A model generated the notes under the pieces. It searched no databases. It saw only the letters and a program-made list of their open reading frames with translations, and had not been told where the DNA came from. A DNA stretch of 64,000 nucleotides from contig MKSU01000026.1 in NCBI GenBank assembly GCA_001897375.1, positions 1 to 64,000 of the forward strand, given 5' to 3'. Below are positions 17,584 to 28,583 of this stretch, piece after piece. The DNA is from Sphingomonas sp. 67-36. Lineage in GTDB: Bacteria; Pseudomonadota; Alphaproteobacteria; Sphingomonadales; Sphingomonadaceae. The first letter of the stretch is position 1, and each line of letters begins with the position of its first letter. A program made the translations under genes and the position numbers.

Positions 17584-18725
17584 CGATGTCCGATACCGAA
17601 AAGGAAAAGAGCGCCCCCGTCGATGCGCGCGTCCCTCCTGTCGCGGTGTGGCAGGTGCTGGAGAAGCTGAAGGGCCAGGACCTGATCGACTGGCGCGTGG
17701 CGGAGGTGAAGAACCGCCCGTCGGTCAAGGAGCGCAACCTCGACATGGGGTTCCCGTTCGGCTGGTATCCGGTGATGCTGTCGAGCGAGCTGGAAGCGGG
17801 CGTGGTCAAGCCGCTGCGCTATTTCTCGACCGATCTCGCGATCTGGCGCGGGATGGACGGCCGGGTGCGGATGCTCGACGCTTATTGCAAGCATCTCGGC
17901 GCGCATCTCGGCCATGGCGGGCGGGTGAGCGGCAATCTGATCGAATGCCCGTTCCACGCCTGGCGCTATGATGGCGAGGAAGGCGTGGTGAAGGAGATCC
18001 CCTATGCCCGCGCGATCCCGCCGCAGGTGAAGCGCAAGTGCACGCGCACCTGGCATGTCGAGGAAGCCAACCGCTGGATCTGGATGTGGTATCACCCGCA
18101 GGACGTCGCGCCCTTGTGGGAGGTGGTCGAGCTTCCCGAGGCGAGCGATCCCGAGTGGACCGATTTCGAGGTCTATGAATGGAACGTCTGGGGCAGCCTC
18201 CAGAACATGGCCGAGAACGGCGTCGATTTCGCGCACTTCCAGTTCATCCACGGCACCGCCAACATGCCCAAGGCCGAGATGCGCTGGAGCGACTGGGGGC
18301 GCGGCGCCGACGTCCGCGCCAGGATGGGCACGCCGCAGGGTGAGGTCGACGGCTGCATCTCGTTCGACACGGTCGGTCCGGGCCAGAACTGGACGCGCTT
18401 CACCGGCATTTCGGAGACGCTGCTGGTCGCCTGCCTTACCCCGGTGGAGCAGGACCATATCCACGCGCGCTTCTGCTTCACCCAGCCCAAGGCGCAGGCG
18501 GAAGGGCCGATGGGCGGGCTTGCCCGCGCGATGATCAAGGATATCTGCAAGCAGTTCGATCAGGACAAGGTGGTGTGGGACCGGCAACGGTTCGAGCCGA
18601 ACCCGATCATCTGCGACGGCGATGGCCCGATCCCGCAATTCCGGCGTCACTACAGCCGCTTCTACGCCAAGCCCGATGGCGGCCCGGAGGGGGGCAAGGT
18701 CGAGCCGCTGAAGGTGGCGAGCTGA
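17580..18725 (+). CDS. Rieske non-heme iron oxygenase, KshA-like
   Basis: This 381-residue oxygenase subunit has the Rieske ligands Cys103-x-His105-x17-Cys123-x2-His126. The mononuclear iron site follows in ENGVDFAHFQFIH (Asp216, His219, His224). The single-subunit length and this spacing match KshA/VanA-type monooxygenases, including 3-ketosteroid 9-alpha-hydroxylase. No ferredoxin or reductase is encoded nearby, so electrons must come from elsewhere. The start at 17580 overlaps the previous stop (ATGA); a second ATG is two codons in. Coupling to two CoA ligases could mean a CoA-ester or acid substrate. Confidence 0.85.
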   Translation: MTMSDTEKEKSAPVDARVPPVAVWQVLEKLKGQDLIDWRVAEVKNRPSVKERNLDMGFPFGWYPVMLSSELEAGVVKPLRYFSTDLAIWRGMDGRVRMLDAYCKHLGAHLGHGGRVSGNLIECPFHAWRYDGEEGVVKEIPYARAIPPQVKRKCTRTWHVEEANRWIWMWYHPQDVAPLWEVVELPEASDPEWTDFEVYEWNVWGSLQNMAENGVDFAHFQFIHGTANMPKAEMRWSDWGRGADVRARMGTPQGEVDGCISFDTVGPGQNWTRFTGISETLLVACLTPVEQDHIHARFCFTQPKAQAEGPMGGLARAMIKDICKQFDQDKVVWDRQRFEPNPIICDGDGPIPQFRRHYSRFYAKPDGGPEGGKVEPLKVAS

Positions 18726-20161
18726 TGGCGCATGCGGCGGAGCGGCTGCTGGACGAGCAGGACGCGCTTGGCCTCGCGTCACTGGTGAAGGCCGGGGAGG
18801 TTTCCCCGGCCGAGCTGCTGGAGGCCGCGATCGACCGCGCGGAGGCGCGCAATCCGCAGTTCAACTTCATGGCGCAGCGGCACTACGAATACGCCCGCGC
18901 CACGGTGGCGCGCGGCGTGCCGGACGGGCCGCTGGCGGGCGTGCCGTGGCTGCTCAAGGACCTCAACACCTATATCGCGGGCGAGCTGACCGAGAACGGC
19001 AGCCGCCTCTATCGCGGCAATCGCGCGACGCAGACATCGGAGCTGGTGCGCCGCATCGAGCGCGCCGGGATGGTGATCTTCGGCAAGACCACCACGCCGG
19101 AGTTCGGCCTGACCGGCACGACCGAATCCGCCCTGTGCGGCGTGACGCGCAATCCGTGGAGCCCCGAGCATATCGCCGGCGGCTCGTCGGGCGGCGCGGC
19201 GGCGGCGGTGGCGGCGGGCGTGGTCCCGGCGGCGCATGCGACCGACGGTGGTGGTTCGATCCGCATCCCCGCATCGTGCTGCGGGCTGTTCGGATTGAAG
19301 CCCAGCCGGGGCCGCGTGCCGATGGGGCCGGCGCGCACCGAAGGGTGGGGCGGCCTCTCCGCGCACCATGCGGTGACGCGCAGCGTGCGCGATTCCGCCG
19401 CGATCCTCGACGCCACGCACGGCATCGAACCGGGATCGCGCTACGGCGCGCCGGCGCCGGCGGAAACCTTCCTCTCGCAGGTGGGGCGCGATCCGGACCG
19501 GCTGCGCATCGCGCTGACGACCACGGCGCCCTCCGGCACGCCGGTCGATCCCGAATGCGTCGAGGCGACGCGCGCCGCCGCGCGATTGTGCGAGAGCCTC
19601 GGCCATATCGTCGAGGAGGTGACGCCGCCGATCGACGCCGCCGCCTACGGGCAAGCCTCGTTCGTGCTGATCGCGGCCTCGGTCGCCGCCGATTGCGAGC
19701 AGCGCGCCGCCGCGCTCGGCAAGGCGCTGGACACCGATCTGGTGGAGCCGATGACCCTCGGCTTCATCGATTACGGCAGGAACGCCAGCGGGATGGATTT
19801 CGCCCGCGCCAATGCGACGGTGCAGGAGATCGCGGTGAAGCTGGCGGGCTTCATGACGGATTACGACGTGATCCTGTCCCCGACGATCGGCACCCTGCCG
19901 CTGGAGATCGGCGCGATCAGCCTGACGCCGACCACCGATTTCGAGACATGGGGCAGGGTGGCGAGCACCTTCGCCGCCTTCACCGGCGTCTATAACGGCA
20001 CCGGCCAGCCGAGCATGTCCGTGCCGCTCGGCATGTCGGCCGGCGGGCTGCCGGTCGGGGTGATGTTCACCGCGCGCTATGCGGAGGAGGCGCTGCTGTT
20101 CCGCCTTGCCGCGCAACTCGAGCAGGCCGCGCCCTGGGCAGGCCGCCGCGCGCCTGCATGA
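18725..20161 (+). CDS. amidase signature family hydrolase
   Basis: This 478-residue amidase has the Ser-cisSer-Lys triad: Lys78 (WLLKDL), Ser154 (AGGSSGG) and Ser178 (DGGGSIRIPAS). The closest general type is 6-aminohexanoate-cyclic-dimer hydrolase or acylamidase. TGATG coupling to the Rieske gene fixes the start. An amidase in a steroid-like operon could release conjugating amino acids (as from taurine or glycine conjugates) or open an amide. Both ideas are inference. It is the last gene of the unit, and a weak AT-rich hairpin (20183-20202) follows. Confidence 0.85.
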   Translation: MAHAAERLLDEQDALGLASLVKAGEVSPAELLEAAIDRAEARNPQFNFMAQRHYEYARATVARGVPDGPLAGVPWLLKDLNTYIAGELTENGSRLYRGNRATQTSELVRRIERAGMVIFGKTTTPEFGLTGTTESALCGVTRNPWSPEHIAGGSSGGAAAAVAAGVVPAAHATDGGGSIRIPASCCGLFGLKPSRGRVPMGPARTEGWGGLSAHHAVTRSVRDSAAILDATHGIEPGSRYGAPAPAETFLSQVGRDPDRLRIALTTTAPSGTPVDPECVEATRAAARLCESLGHIVEEVTPPIDAAAYGQASFVLIAASVAADCEQRAAALGKALDTDLVEPMTLGFIDYGRNASGMDFARANATVQEIAVKLAGFMTDYDVILSPTIGTLPLEIGAISLTPTTDFETWGRVASTFAAFTGVYNGTGQPSMSVPLGMSAGGLPVGVMFTARYAEEALLFRLAAQLEQAAPWAGRRAPA

Positions 20162-20257
20162 GCGAAGGGCGCCCATGGTTCCAAAAAGCGGAAATTGCTT
20201 TTCTCTCAGCGGGTATGGAACGCAACTGAAGCAAAAATACCATAACACGCTTCCATT

Positions 20258-20287
20258 TTCGTAATTCATATTGACATTGATTACGCA
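20258..20287. promoter_or_regulatory. TTCGTA-N18-TACGCA operator candidate over a -35-like TTGACA
   Basis: TTCGTA (20258-20263) and TACGCA (20282-20287) have the common 30-bp span, extended to TTCGTAAT/ATTACGCAA arms. A TTGACA box at 20271-20276 lies between the half-sites, so a bound regulator would probably block or shape RNA polymerase binding at the TonB receptor promoter. No convincing -10 box is seen. The end of the site is 63 nt upstream of the receptor start. Confidence 0.65.
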
Positions 20288-20350
20288 AATCGAGAAAGTG
20301 CGCGCCGATCAATGGCGCGGCTGGCTCGCGCGTTGCCTAGGAGAGAAAAG

Positions 20351-22906
<2,556 letters not shown>

Positions 22907-22916
22907 GAGTAGGCCA

Positions 22917-22961
22917 GGGGCGCGATCCGCCGATCCCTCACGGATCGCGCCCCGTTTTCTT
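22917..22961 (+). terminator. intrinsic terminator after the first TonB receptor
   Basis: GGGGCGCGATCCG (22917-22929) pairs perfectly with CGGATCGCGCCCC (22941-22953) around an 11-nt loop, and GTTTTCTT follows. This is a textbook 13-bp intrinsic terminator placed 11 nt after the receptor stop. The U-rich tail runs almost into the start region of the next SDR. It should lower expression of the SDR and MFS genes relative to the receptor. Confidence 0.85.
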
Positions 22962-22976
22962 GAAGGCATGACAACG

Positions 22977-23735
22977 ATGCGCGGATTGACGGGCAAGGTC
23001 GGTATCGTCGCCGGTGGCGGGCGCGGGATCGGCGCGGCGACGGCGCGACGGCTCGGCGCGGAGGGCGCATCGGTCGTGGTCGGCGATATCGCCGGCGAAT
23101 GGGCGGAGGAAGTGGCCGCCGATATCCGCGCGCGGGGCGGCAAGGCGATCGGCATGGCGCTCGACGGCACCTCGCCGGAATCGCAAGCCGCGATCGTGGC
23201 GGCGGCGCTTGCCGAATTCGGCGGGCTGGATTTCTATCACTCCAATCTCGCCGGCGGGACGCAGGGCGACGTCGATGCGCTCGATTGCCCGCTGGAGGTG
23301 TTCGACAAATCGGTCGCGATCAATTCCCGAAGCCACCTGATCGCGACGCAGGCGGCGCTGCCGGCGCTGCTGGAGCGCGGCGGCGGCGCGATGATCTACA
23401 CCTCGTCGGGCGCGGCATCGGGCGGAAGCGCCTGGCAGGTCGCCTATCCGATGACCAAGAACAGCATCCATGCGCTCGCGCGGCACGTCGCTTCGCGCTG
23501 GGGCAAGCAGGGCATCCGTGCCAATGTGATCTGCCCCGGCGTGGTGCTGACCGAAGCGGTCAAGGAGCATATGACCGAGGAGCAGGTGCAGCAAAGCCAT
23601 CGCCGCGTGCCCCATCCACGGCTCGGCAAGCCGGACGATATTGCGGCGGCTGTGGCGTTTCTCGCATCGGAGGACGGCGAATGGGTGAACGGGCAGGTAT
23701 GGCACGTCAACGGCGGGATGCAGATGCGCGACTGA
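22977..23735 (+). CDS. SDR family oxidoreductase
   Basis: This 252-residue SDR has AGGGRGIG at 12-19, Asp37 for NAD(H), Ser143/144, Tyr157 and Lys161 (YPMTK). The Asn motif is SNLAG. The start at 22977 gives GAAGG a 10-nt spacing; an ATG at 22968 is in frame but only 1 nt from it. It lies just behind the terminator, so its expression probably depends on read-through. The MFS gene begins inside its last 55 nt. Confidence 0.8.
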   Translation: MRGLTGKVGIVAGGGRGIGAATARRLGAEGASVVVGDIAGEWAEEVAADIRARGGKAIGMALDGTSPESQAAIVAAALAEFGGLDFYHSNLAGGTQGDVDALDCPLEVFDKSVAINSRSHLIATQAALPALLERGGGAMIYTSSGAASGGSAWQVAYPMTKNSIHALARHVASRWGKQGIRANVICPGVVLTEAVKEHMTEEQVQQSHRRVPHPRLGKPDDIAAAVAFLASEDGEWVNGQVWHVNGGMQMRD

Positions 23736-25006
23736 CGGGCACCGCGCCCGCGCGCCGGCTCAGCAACAAATGGGTCGTGCTGTTCCTGTTGCTGGGCATC
23801 GGCCTGTTCAATCAGGGCGACCGGTTCCTGCTCGCCGGGCTGGTCGAGCCGATCAAGGCGGAATTCAGGGTCGGCGACGGCTTCATGGGGCTGCTCATGG
23901 GGCCGGCGTTCGCCTTGCTCTATTCGCTGCTGGCGATCCCGATCGCGCGCGCGGCGGATCGCATGTCGCGGATCGTCATCATCGTCGTCGGCTGCATGGT
24001 GTGGAGCGCGTTCACCGCCGCTTCCGGGCTGGCGCAGGGGCCGTGGACGCTCGCCGGCGCGCGCGTCGGCGTGGGGATCGGCGAGGCGGCGTTCCAGGCG
24101 CCGGCCTACGCGCTGATCGCCGCCTATTTCGTGCCGGAGCAGCGCGGCCGCGCCTTCGCGATCATGGGGCTGAACACCTATATCGGGCAGACCCTGGGCT
24201 ATGTCGCCGGTCCGGCGCTCGCGGCGAACGCGACCTGGCGCTATCCCTTCCTCGTGATGGGGGCGAGCGGACTCGTCATCGGGCTGATCGCGCTGCTGCT
24301 GATCCGCGAGCCGCGCCACCGCATCGTCCATAGCGAGGCGCCGCCGCCCCGGCTGTCGGCGCTCGCCGCGCAGCTCGTCGGCATAGCGAGCTATCGCGCG
24401 ATGATGGCGGGGATGGCGCTCGGCGTATTGTCCGGGCTGTCGTTCGGCCTGTGGGGGCCGACCCTGTTCGCGCGCGCCTATGCCATGCCGATCAAGGAGG
24501 CGAGCACGCTGTTCGGGCTGGCGTTCGGCATCGCCGGGCTGGTCGGCATGTTGTCCTTCGGGGCGATCGCGGACCGCTCCTCGAAGCGCGATCCCACCGC
24601 GCCGCTCCGCCTGGCCGCGCTCGCGCTGGCGGCGGCGACCGCACTGATCGTGATCGTCACCTGGACGCCCGGGCTGGGCGTCGCGCGCTGGCTGGCGGTG
24701 CCGTGCGGGTTGCTCGGCGGCGGCTGGTCGGTCGGCGTGGTGGTGGCGCTCCAGAACCTGTTGCCGGATCGCATCCGCGCGACCGGCACGGCGCTGGGGA
24801 TGCTGGCGGTCAACCTGCTCGGCGCGGTCGGCGGGCCGTGGCTCGCGGGGGCGCTCAGCGATGCGGTGGGCGGCGATCCGACGCACAGCCTCAGGATCGG
24901 GCTGAGCATCGTGATGCCGCTGGGCTTCGTCGGTGCGTGGCTGATCTGGCGCTCGCGCCGCTCGCTCGTCGCCGATCGCGAAAGACTCGTGGAACTGGAC
25001 GGCTGA
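23681..25006 (+). CDS. MFS transporter, spinster-like
   Basis: This roughly 441-residue inner-membrane transporter has about 12 hydrophobic segments. NQGDRFLLAGLVEPI in TM1, ADRMSRI after TM2 and GVGIGEAAFQAPAYA in TM4-5 are typical of the spinster-like MFS group common in sphingomonads. The start at 23681 is preceded by GGAGG with 7-nt spacing and overlaps the SDR by 55 nt. A second ATG at 23699 is possible. It probably imports the catabolic substrate delivered by the TonB receptor, or exports an intermediate. Confidence 0.85.
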   Translation: MGERAGMARQRRDADARLTGTAPARRLSNKWVVLFLLLGIGLFNQGDRFLLAGLVEPIKAEFRVGDGFMGLLMGPAFALLYSLLAIPIARAADRMSRIVIIVVGCMVWSAFTAASGLAQGPWTLAGARVGVGIGEAAFQAPAYALIAAYFVPEQRGRAFAIMGLNTYIGQTLGYVAGPALAANATWRYPFLVMGASGLVIGLIALLLIREPRHRIVHSEAPPPRLSALAAQLVGIASYRAMMAGMALGVLSGLSFGLWGPTLFARAYAMPIKEASTLFGLAFGIAGLVGMLSFGAIADRSSKRDPTAPLRLAALALAAATALIVIVTWTPGLGVARWLAVPCGLLGGGWSVGVVVALQNLLPDRIRATGTALGMLAVNLLGAVGGPWLAGALSDAVGGDPTHSLRIGLSIVMPLGFVGAWLIWRSRRSLVADRERLVELDG

Positions 25007-25100
25007 GACGGCGTGCGGCGCGACCGCCATCCGCGCCGCCCCGACGACGCTTCGCCGCGCGCCGGCCCCCGACCTTTCGTTTGCGCGGCGAATTGTGCAC

Positions 25101-25128
25101 CGCCGGGCGCGACCGTGGCCGCCCGGCG
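25101..25128. other. GC-rich perfect hairpin
   Basis: CGCCGGGCG (25101-25109) and CGCCCGGCG (25120-25128) can form a 9-bp stem with a 10-nt loop in the 195-bp gap between the MFS and AsnC genes. No T-run follows on the plus strand, so it is not a standard intrinsic terminator. It may be an RNA structure in the leader of the regulator pair, or chance in GC-rich DNA. Confidence 0.35.
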
Positions 25129-25201
25129 CTTGACCGGCGCGATGCTTGACCCGAAACACCGGAAGGCCGCAGGAGACGGCAATGGCTTGGAAAGGGGATT
25201 G

Positions 25202-25681
25202 ATGGCGAATTCGGTCGCGATCGATGACGTCGATCGCAATATCGTTGAGCTGCTGCGTGAAAACGGGCGCTGCACCAACCAGCAGATCGCCGACAGCCTC
25301 GGGCTGACCGCCGCGACCGTCTCCTCGCGGATCCGGCGGATGGAGGAGGCGAACCTCCTGCGAGTCGTCGCGGTCTCCGATTTCGCGGCGCACGGCTATA
25401 ACCTGCTGATGGAGGTCGCGATCGAGGTGGACGGCCGCCCCGCCTCCGATGTCGCCGCCGAGCTGGCCGAATTCCCCGAAGTGTTCGCCGCGCATCTCGT
25501 CTCCGGGCGCTACGACATCGACATCCTCGTCGCGTTGCGCGAGTTCGACGACCTGCCGCATCTGCTGCTGGAAAAATTCTCGCAGATCAGCGGCATCCGT
25601 TCGATGGTGCCCGCGATCGCAGTCGACGTGGTGAAATACCAGTTCGACGTTGCCCCCATCGAGGAGCGCGTGTCACGATGA
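25202..25681 (+). CDS. AsnC/Lrp family regulator (first of pair A)
   Basis: This 159-residue protein has an N-terminal helix-turn-helix (DDVDRNIVELLRENGRCTN, then IADSLGLTAATVSSRIRRM, about 8-50) and a C-terminal RAM effector domain (about 65-150). It would bind DNA as a dimer or octamer. The start at 25202 follows GGAAAGGGG. It overlaps the next AsnC gene by ATGA, so the two are made together. It resembles the first member of the other tandem pair (44671) in LLRVVAVSDF and in the C-terminal KY...APIE segment. The ligand is unknown. Confidence 0.88.
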   Translation: MANSVAIDDVDRNIVELLRENGRCTNQQIADSLGLTAATVSSRIRRMEEANLLRVVAVSDFAAHGYNLLMEVAIEVDGRPASDVAAELAEFPEVFAAHLVSGRYDIDILVALREFDDLPHLLLEKFSQISGIRSMVPAIAVDVVKYQFDVAPIEERVSR

Positions 25682-26178
25682 CCCTGCCCCAGTTGGATGA
25701 CCTCGATCGCAAGCTGATCGACCTGCTGTCGCGCGACGCCCGCGTCAGCAACCGCAAGATCGCCGCCGATCTCGGCGTGACCGAAGGCACCGTGCGCGGC
25801 CGGATCAAACGGTTGCAGCAGGACAATCTGATCGCCTTCACCGCGATCACCAGCTTCGATCTGGTAGAGACCACCAAGCTCGCCTTCATCGCCATTCAGG
25901 CCGATGTGATGAACGTGCGCGAGATCGCGCGGAACATCGCCGACCTGCCGCAGGTGAGCAGCGTGATGATCGTGATGGGGCGGTTCAACGTCCTCGCCAT
26001 CTGCCTCTTCAGCGAGCTGGACCGGCTGTACGAGGTGGCGTCCGACCTGATCCTCAGCATGCCCGGCGTCCACCATGTCGAAACCTCGATCGCGGTGCGC
26101 ACGGTGAAATATGATCCGCGCATCGTGCGCATCACCAATGGCGCCCCGGTGGGAGAGCTTTCCCTGCCTGATGCGTAG
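25678..26178 (+). CDS. AsnC/Lrp family regulator (second of pair A)
   Basis: This 166-residue regulator has an N-terminal helix-turn-helix (DARVSNRKIAADLGVTEGT, about 20-38) and a C-terminal RAM domain (about 75-155). ATGA overlap with the preceding gene implies coupled synthesis, perhaps a hetero-oligomer. The DARVSN-x-LTEGT pattern is shared with the second member of pair B (45171), not with its own neighbour. The operator at 26172-26201 overlaps its stop codon and controls the next promoter, so this pair is a candidate regulator of the shared motif. Confidence 0.88.
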   Translation: MTLPQLDDLDRKLIDLLSRDARVSNRKIAADLGVTEGTVRGRIKRLQQDNLIAFTAITSFDLVETTKLAFIAIQADVMNVREIARNIADLPQVSSVMIVMGRFNVLAICLFSELDRLYEVASDLILSMPGVHHVETSIAVRTVKYDPRIVRITNGAPVGELSLPDA

Positions 26179-26201
26179 GCATGATCTGATCGCATTACGC
26201 A
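26172..26201. promoter_or_regulatory. TGCGTA-N18-TACGCA operator candidate overlapping an asnC stop codon
   Basis: Both half-sites are exact: TGCGTA 26172-26177 and TACGCA 26196-26201. The left half contains part of the TAG stop (26176-26178) of the second AsnC gene, and the right half lies in the 129-bp gap before the Rieske gene at 26308. It is the clearest physical link between the motif and the AsnC pair. Confidence 0.7.
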
Positions 26202-26307
26202 AATTGATCGTATTGTCGGATAATCTCCGCTGATCGCGGCGTGTCTATTGCCTTTTTCCTGCGCTATGGAGTAAGCATGGCGGCAACAGGAGCACAGGAG
26301 AGGGCAG

Positions 26308-27387
26308 ATGGCTACCACGGCCGAATACCGCCTCGGCGAGTTCACGTTCCCGCGAGGCTGGTTCATGGTTGCGACGTCGGAGGAAGTCACCGGCGTGCCG
26401 GCGGGCGTCCGCTATTTCGGCGAGGACTGGGTGCTGTATCGCGGCCAGTCCGGCCGGGCCTATATGGTCGAGGCCTATTGCCCGCACATGGGCACGCATC
26501 TGGCGAACAACCACACCAGCTATATCGTCAAGGACAAGGAACACGTCGAAGGCGAATCGATCCGCTGCCCCTATCACGGCTGGCGCTTCGGGCCGGACGG
26601 CAAGTGCGATGAGATTCCCTATTCTCCCGCGGCGATTCCCAAGGCGGCCTGCCTCAAGTCGTGGAAGCTGGTGGAGCGCGCCGGTTGCATCTGGACGTGG
26701 TATGATCCCGAAGGCGGCGAGCCGGATTACGATCTGCCCGCGTTCGAGAATTACGGGGCGCCGGGCTGGGTGAACTGGAACGTGCGGGCGCTGGGCGAGC
26801 TGGCTTCGCACCCGCAGGAGATCGTCGACAACATGGCGGACAAGGCGCACCTCGGCCCGGTCCACGGCTCGATCGACATGGTGCTGTTCGAGAACGAGTT
26901 CGACGGCGTCACCTGCCGCCAGATCCTCACCGCCGGGCACAAGACGCTGGCGGGCGACGGCAGCGAGCCGATGACCAACGATACCTGGTACGCCGGCCCC
27001 GGCATCCTGCAATCGGTGATGATCGGCGAATATCCCTCGCACATGCTGATCGCCCACACGCCGGTCGACGATGGCGTGGTGAAGGTGTGGTACGGCCTGC
27101 TGGTGAAGGCGCCGAACGACGTGCCGACCGAGGCGGATCGCGCGGTTGCCGCCGGCTATGAGCAGGCGGGGGTCGACGCCTTCGCGCAGGATTTCGAGAT
27201 CTGGGGCAACAAGCGCGCCTGCATCCACCCGATGATGGTGCAGGGCGACGGCCCGTTCCACAAGGTCCGCATCTGGTACAAGCAATTCTACAATCCGCGT
27301 GAGCGGGCAGGCGAGTTCCAGAGCCGTGTCAACGGCCGGATGGTCACGAAGGGCACGCAGCAGGATCCGTGGACGGAGGCCGCATAG
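26308..27387 (+). CDS. Rieske non-heme iron oxygenase with lengthened Rieske loop
   Basis: This 359-residue oxygenase has ligands Cys58-x-His60 and Cys87-x2-His90. The 26 residues between His60 and Cys87 are about nine more than the usual 15-17, because of an inserted [17 protein letters not shown]-like loop. The iron site is in [13 protein letters not shown] (Asp178, His181, His186). It is related to KshA/VanA-type single-subunit oxygenases but distinct from the one at 17580. AGGAGAGGG precedes the start. No reductase or ferredoxin gene lies nearby. It has its own operator and is followed by an OYE. Confidence 0.87.
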   Translation: MATTAEYRLGEFTFPRGWFMVATSEEVTGVPAGVRYFGEDWVLYRGQSGRAYMVEAYCPHMGTHLANNHTSYIVKDKEHVEGESIRCPYHGWRFGPDGKCDEIPYSPAAIPKAACLKSWKLVERAGCIWTWYDPEGGEPDYDLPAFENYGAPGWVNWNVRALGELASHPQEIVDNMADKAHLGPVHGSIDMVLFENEFDGVTCRQILTAGHKTLAGDGSEPMTNDTWYAGPGILQSVMIGEYPSHMLIAHTPVDDGVVKVWYGLLVKAPNDVPTEADRAVAAGYEQAGVDAFAQDFEIWGNKRACIHPMMVQGDGPFHKVRIWYKQFYNPRERAGEFQSRVNGRMVTKGTQQDPWTEAA

Positions 27388-27430
27388 GGCGGCTTTCGGG
27401 CTGGCGCAGCAAGAGCAGGGTATTCGGATA

Positions 27431-28507
27431 ATGGACGTGCTGTTCGAGCCGGTGACGCTGGGCGCTCTCCATCTGGAGAACCGCATCGTCATGGCGCCGA
27501 TGACGCGCGATCGCGCCGGGCCGGACGACGTGCCCGGCGATATCATGGTGGAATATTATCGCCAGCGCGCTACCGCCGGATTGATCGTGACGGAGGGCGT
27601 CCAGCCCAGCGCGGCGGGCAAGGGCTATTGGCGGACGCCCGGCATTTACAGCGATGCGCAGATCGAAGGCTGGCGGCGCGTCGCCGATGCGGTTCATGCC
27701 GAGGGCGGTCGCATCGTGATGCAGATCATGCATTGCGGGCGCGTTGTGGTGGCGGCCAATCGCGGCTTCGCGGCGGACGTGATCGCACCCTCCGCCATCC
27801 CATGCCCCGCTCCCGTGCCGGGGCCGGATGGCGTTCCGGTCGCGACCGACATGCCGCGCGCGCTCGACGCGGCGGAGCTTCCGGCGATTGCCGCGGAGTT
27901 CGCGCAGGCCGCGCGCAATGCCCGCCATGCGGGGATGGACGGCGTGGAGCTGCATTGCGCAAGCGGCTATCTCATCAACCAGTTCCTCAATCCCGCGAGC
28001 AACCTTCGCACCGACGAATGGGGGGGCAGTGCCGGGAATCGCGCGCGTTTCCCGGTGGCGGTGCTGGCGGCGATGGCGGACGCGATCGGCGGCGACCGGG
28101 TGGGCTTCCGCATCTCGCCGGGCAATCCCTATAACGGCATGGATCCGGCCGATCCGGCGGAGACGTTCATTCCCTTCCTCCGCGCGGTGGACGGACTGGG
28201 GCTGGCCTATGCCCATGTCGTGGACATGAACCTGCCCGATCTCGATACGCTGGCGATGGTGCGCGCGCATTGGTCCGGCGCGATCATCGCCAACAATATG
28301 CTGAAGGCCGAAAGCGCGCGTGAACTGATCGCGGCGGGGCGGGCGCAGGGCATATCGTTCGGCCGCGCCTTCATCGCCAATCCCGATCTGGTGGCGCGCA
28401 TCCGTGCCGGCGCGGCGCTGGCGAAGCCGGATTATGCCTTGCTCTATACCGGGGAAGCGGCGGGATATATCGACTATCCCGCTATGGCGGCAGGGCCGGT
28501 TTCGTGA
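27431..28507 (+). CDS. Old Yellow Enzyme family NADH:flavin oxidoreductase with altered active site
   Basis: This 358-residue FMN TIM-barrel ene-reductase starts [23 protein letters not shown] and carries [17 protein letters not shown]. The carbonyl-binding pair, normally His-x-x-Asn or His-x-x-His, is His175-Cys-Ala-Ser178 here. The downstream catalytic Tyr (Tyr180) is retained, and TDEYGG reads TDEWGG. It probably reduces an activated C=C bond, but the changed pair may alter the substrate or activity. It lies 43 nt after the Rieske gene, in the same unit. Confidence 0.85.
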   Translation: MDVLFEPVTLGALHLENRIVMAPMTRDRAGPDDVPGDIMVEYYRQRATAGLIVTEGVQPSAAGKGYWRTPGIYSDAQIEGWRRVADAVHAEGGRIVMQIMHCGRVVVAANRGFAADVIAPSAIPCPAPVPGPDGVPVATDMPRALDAAELPAIAAEFAQAARNARHAGMDGVELHCASGYLINQFLNPASNLRTDEWGGSAGNRARFPVAVLAAMADAIGGDRVGFRISPGNPYNGMDPADPAETFIPFLRAVDGLGLAYAHVVDMNLPDLDTLAMVRAHWSGAIIANNMLKAESARELIAAGRAQGISFGRAFIANPDLVARIRAGAALAKPDYALLYTGEAAGYIDYPAMAAGPVS

Positions 28508-28532
28508 GAAGCGCGGCCTTCCTGCGGCCGAT

Positions 28533-28550
28533 TTCCTCCAAACGGAGGAA
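28533..28550. other. short perfect hairpin between OYE and ribB
   Basis: TTCCTCC (28533-28539), loop AAAC, GGAGGAA (28544-28550) form a tight 7-bp stem in the 76-nt gap. There is no U-run, so it may stabilise or punctuate the mRNA rather than terminate it. I do not see the conserved elements of an FMN riboswitch. Confidence 0.45.
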
Positions 28551-28583
28551 GCGGCGCGGCCCGAACCGGGCGATGCGTTCATC

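Noticed and set aside
17580-18725. Naming this oxygenase kshA outright
   Set aside because: Ligand spacing fits KshA, but the same pattern occurs in other single-subunit Rieske enzymes. The coupling to CoA ligases suggests another substrate.
20183-20202. Terminator after the amidase gene
   Set aside because: The AAAAGC/GCTTTT stem is only 6 bp and AT-rich, with a mixed TCTC tail. Too weak to call.
28508-28583. FMN riboswitch before the ribB-type gene
   Set aside because: The 76-nt gap has only a 7-bp hairpin and is too short and lacks the conserved FMN aptamer elements.
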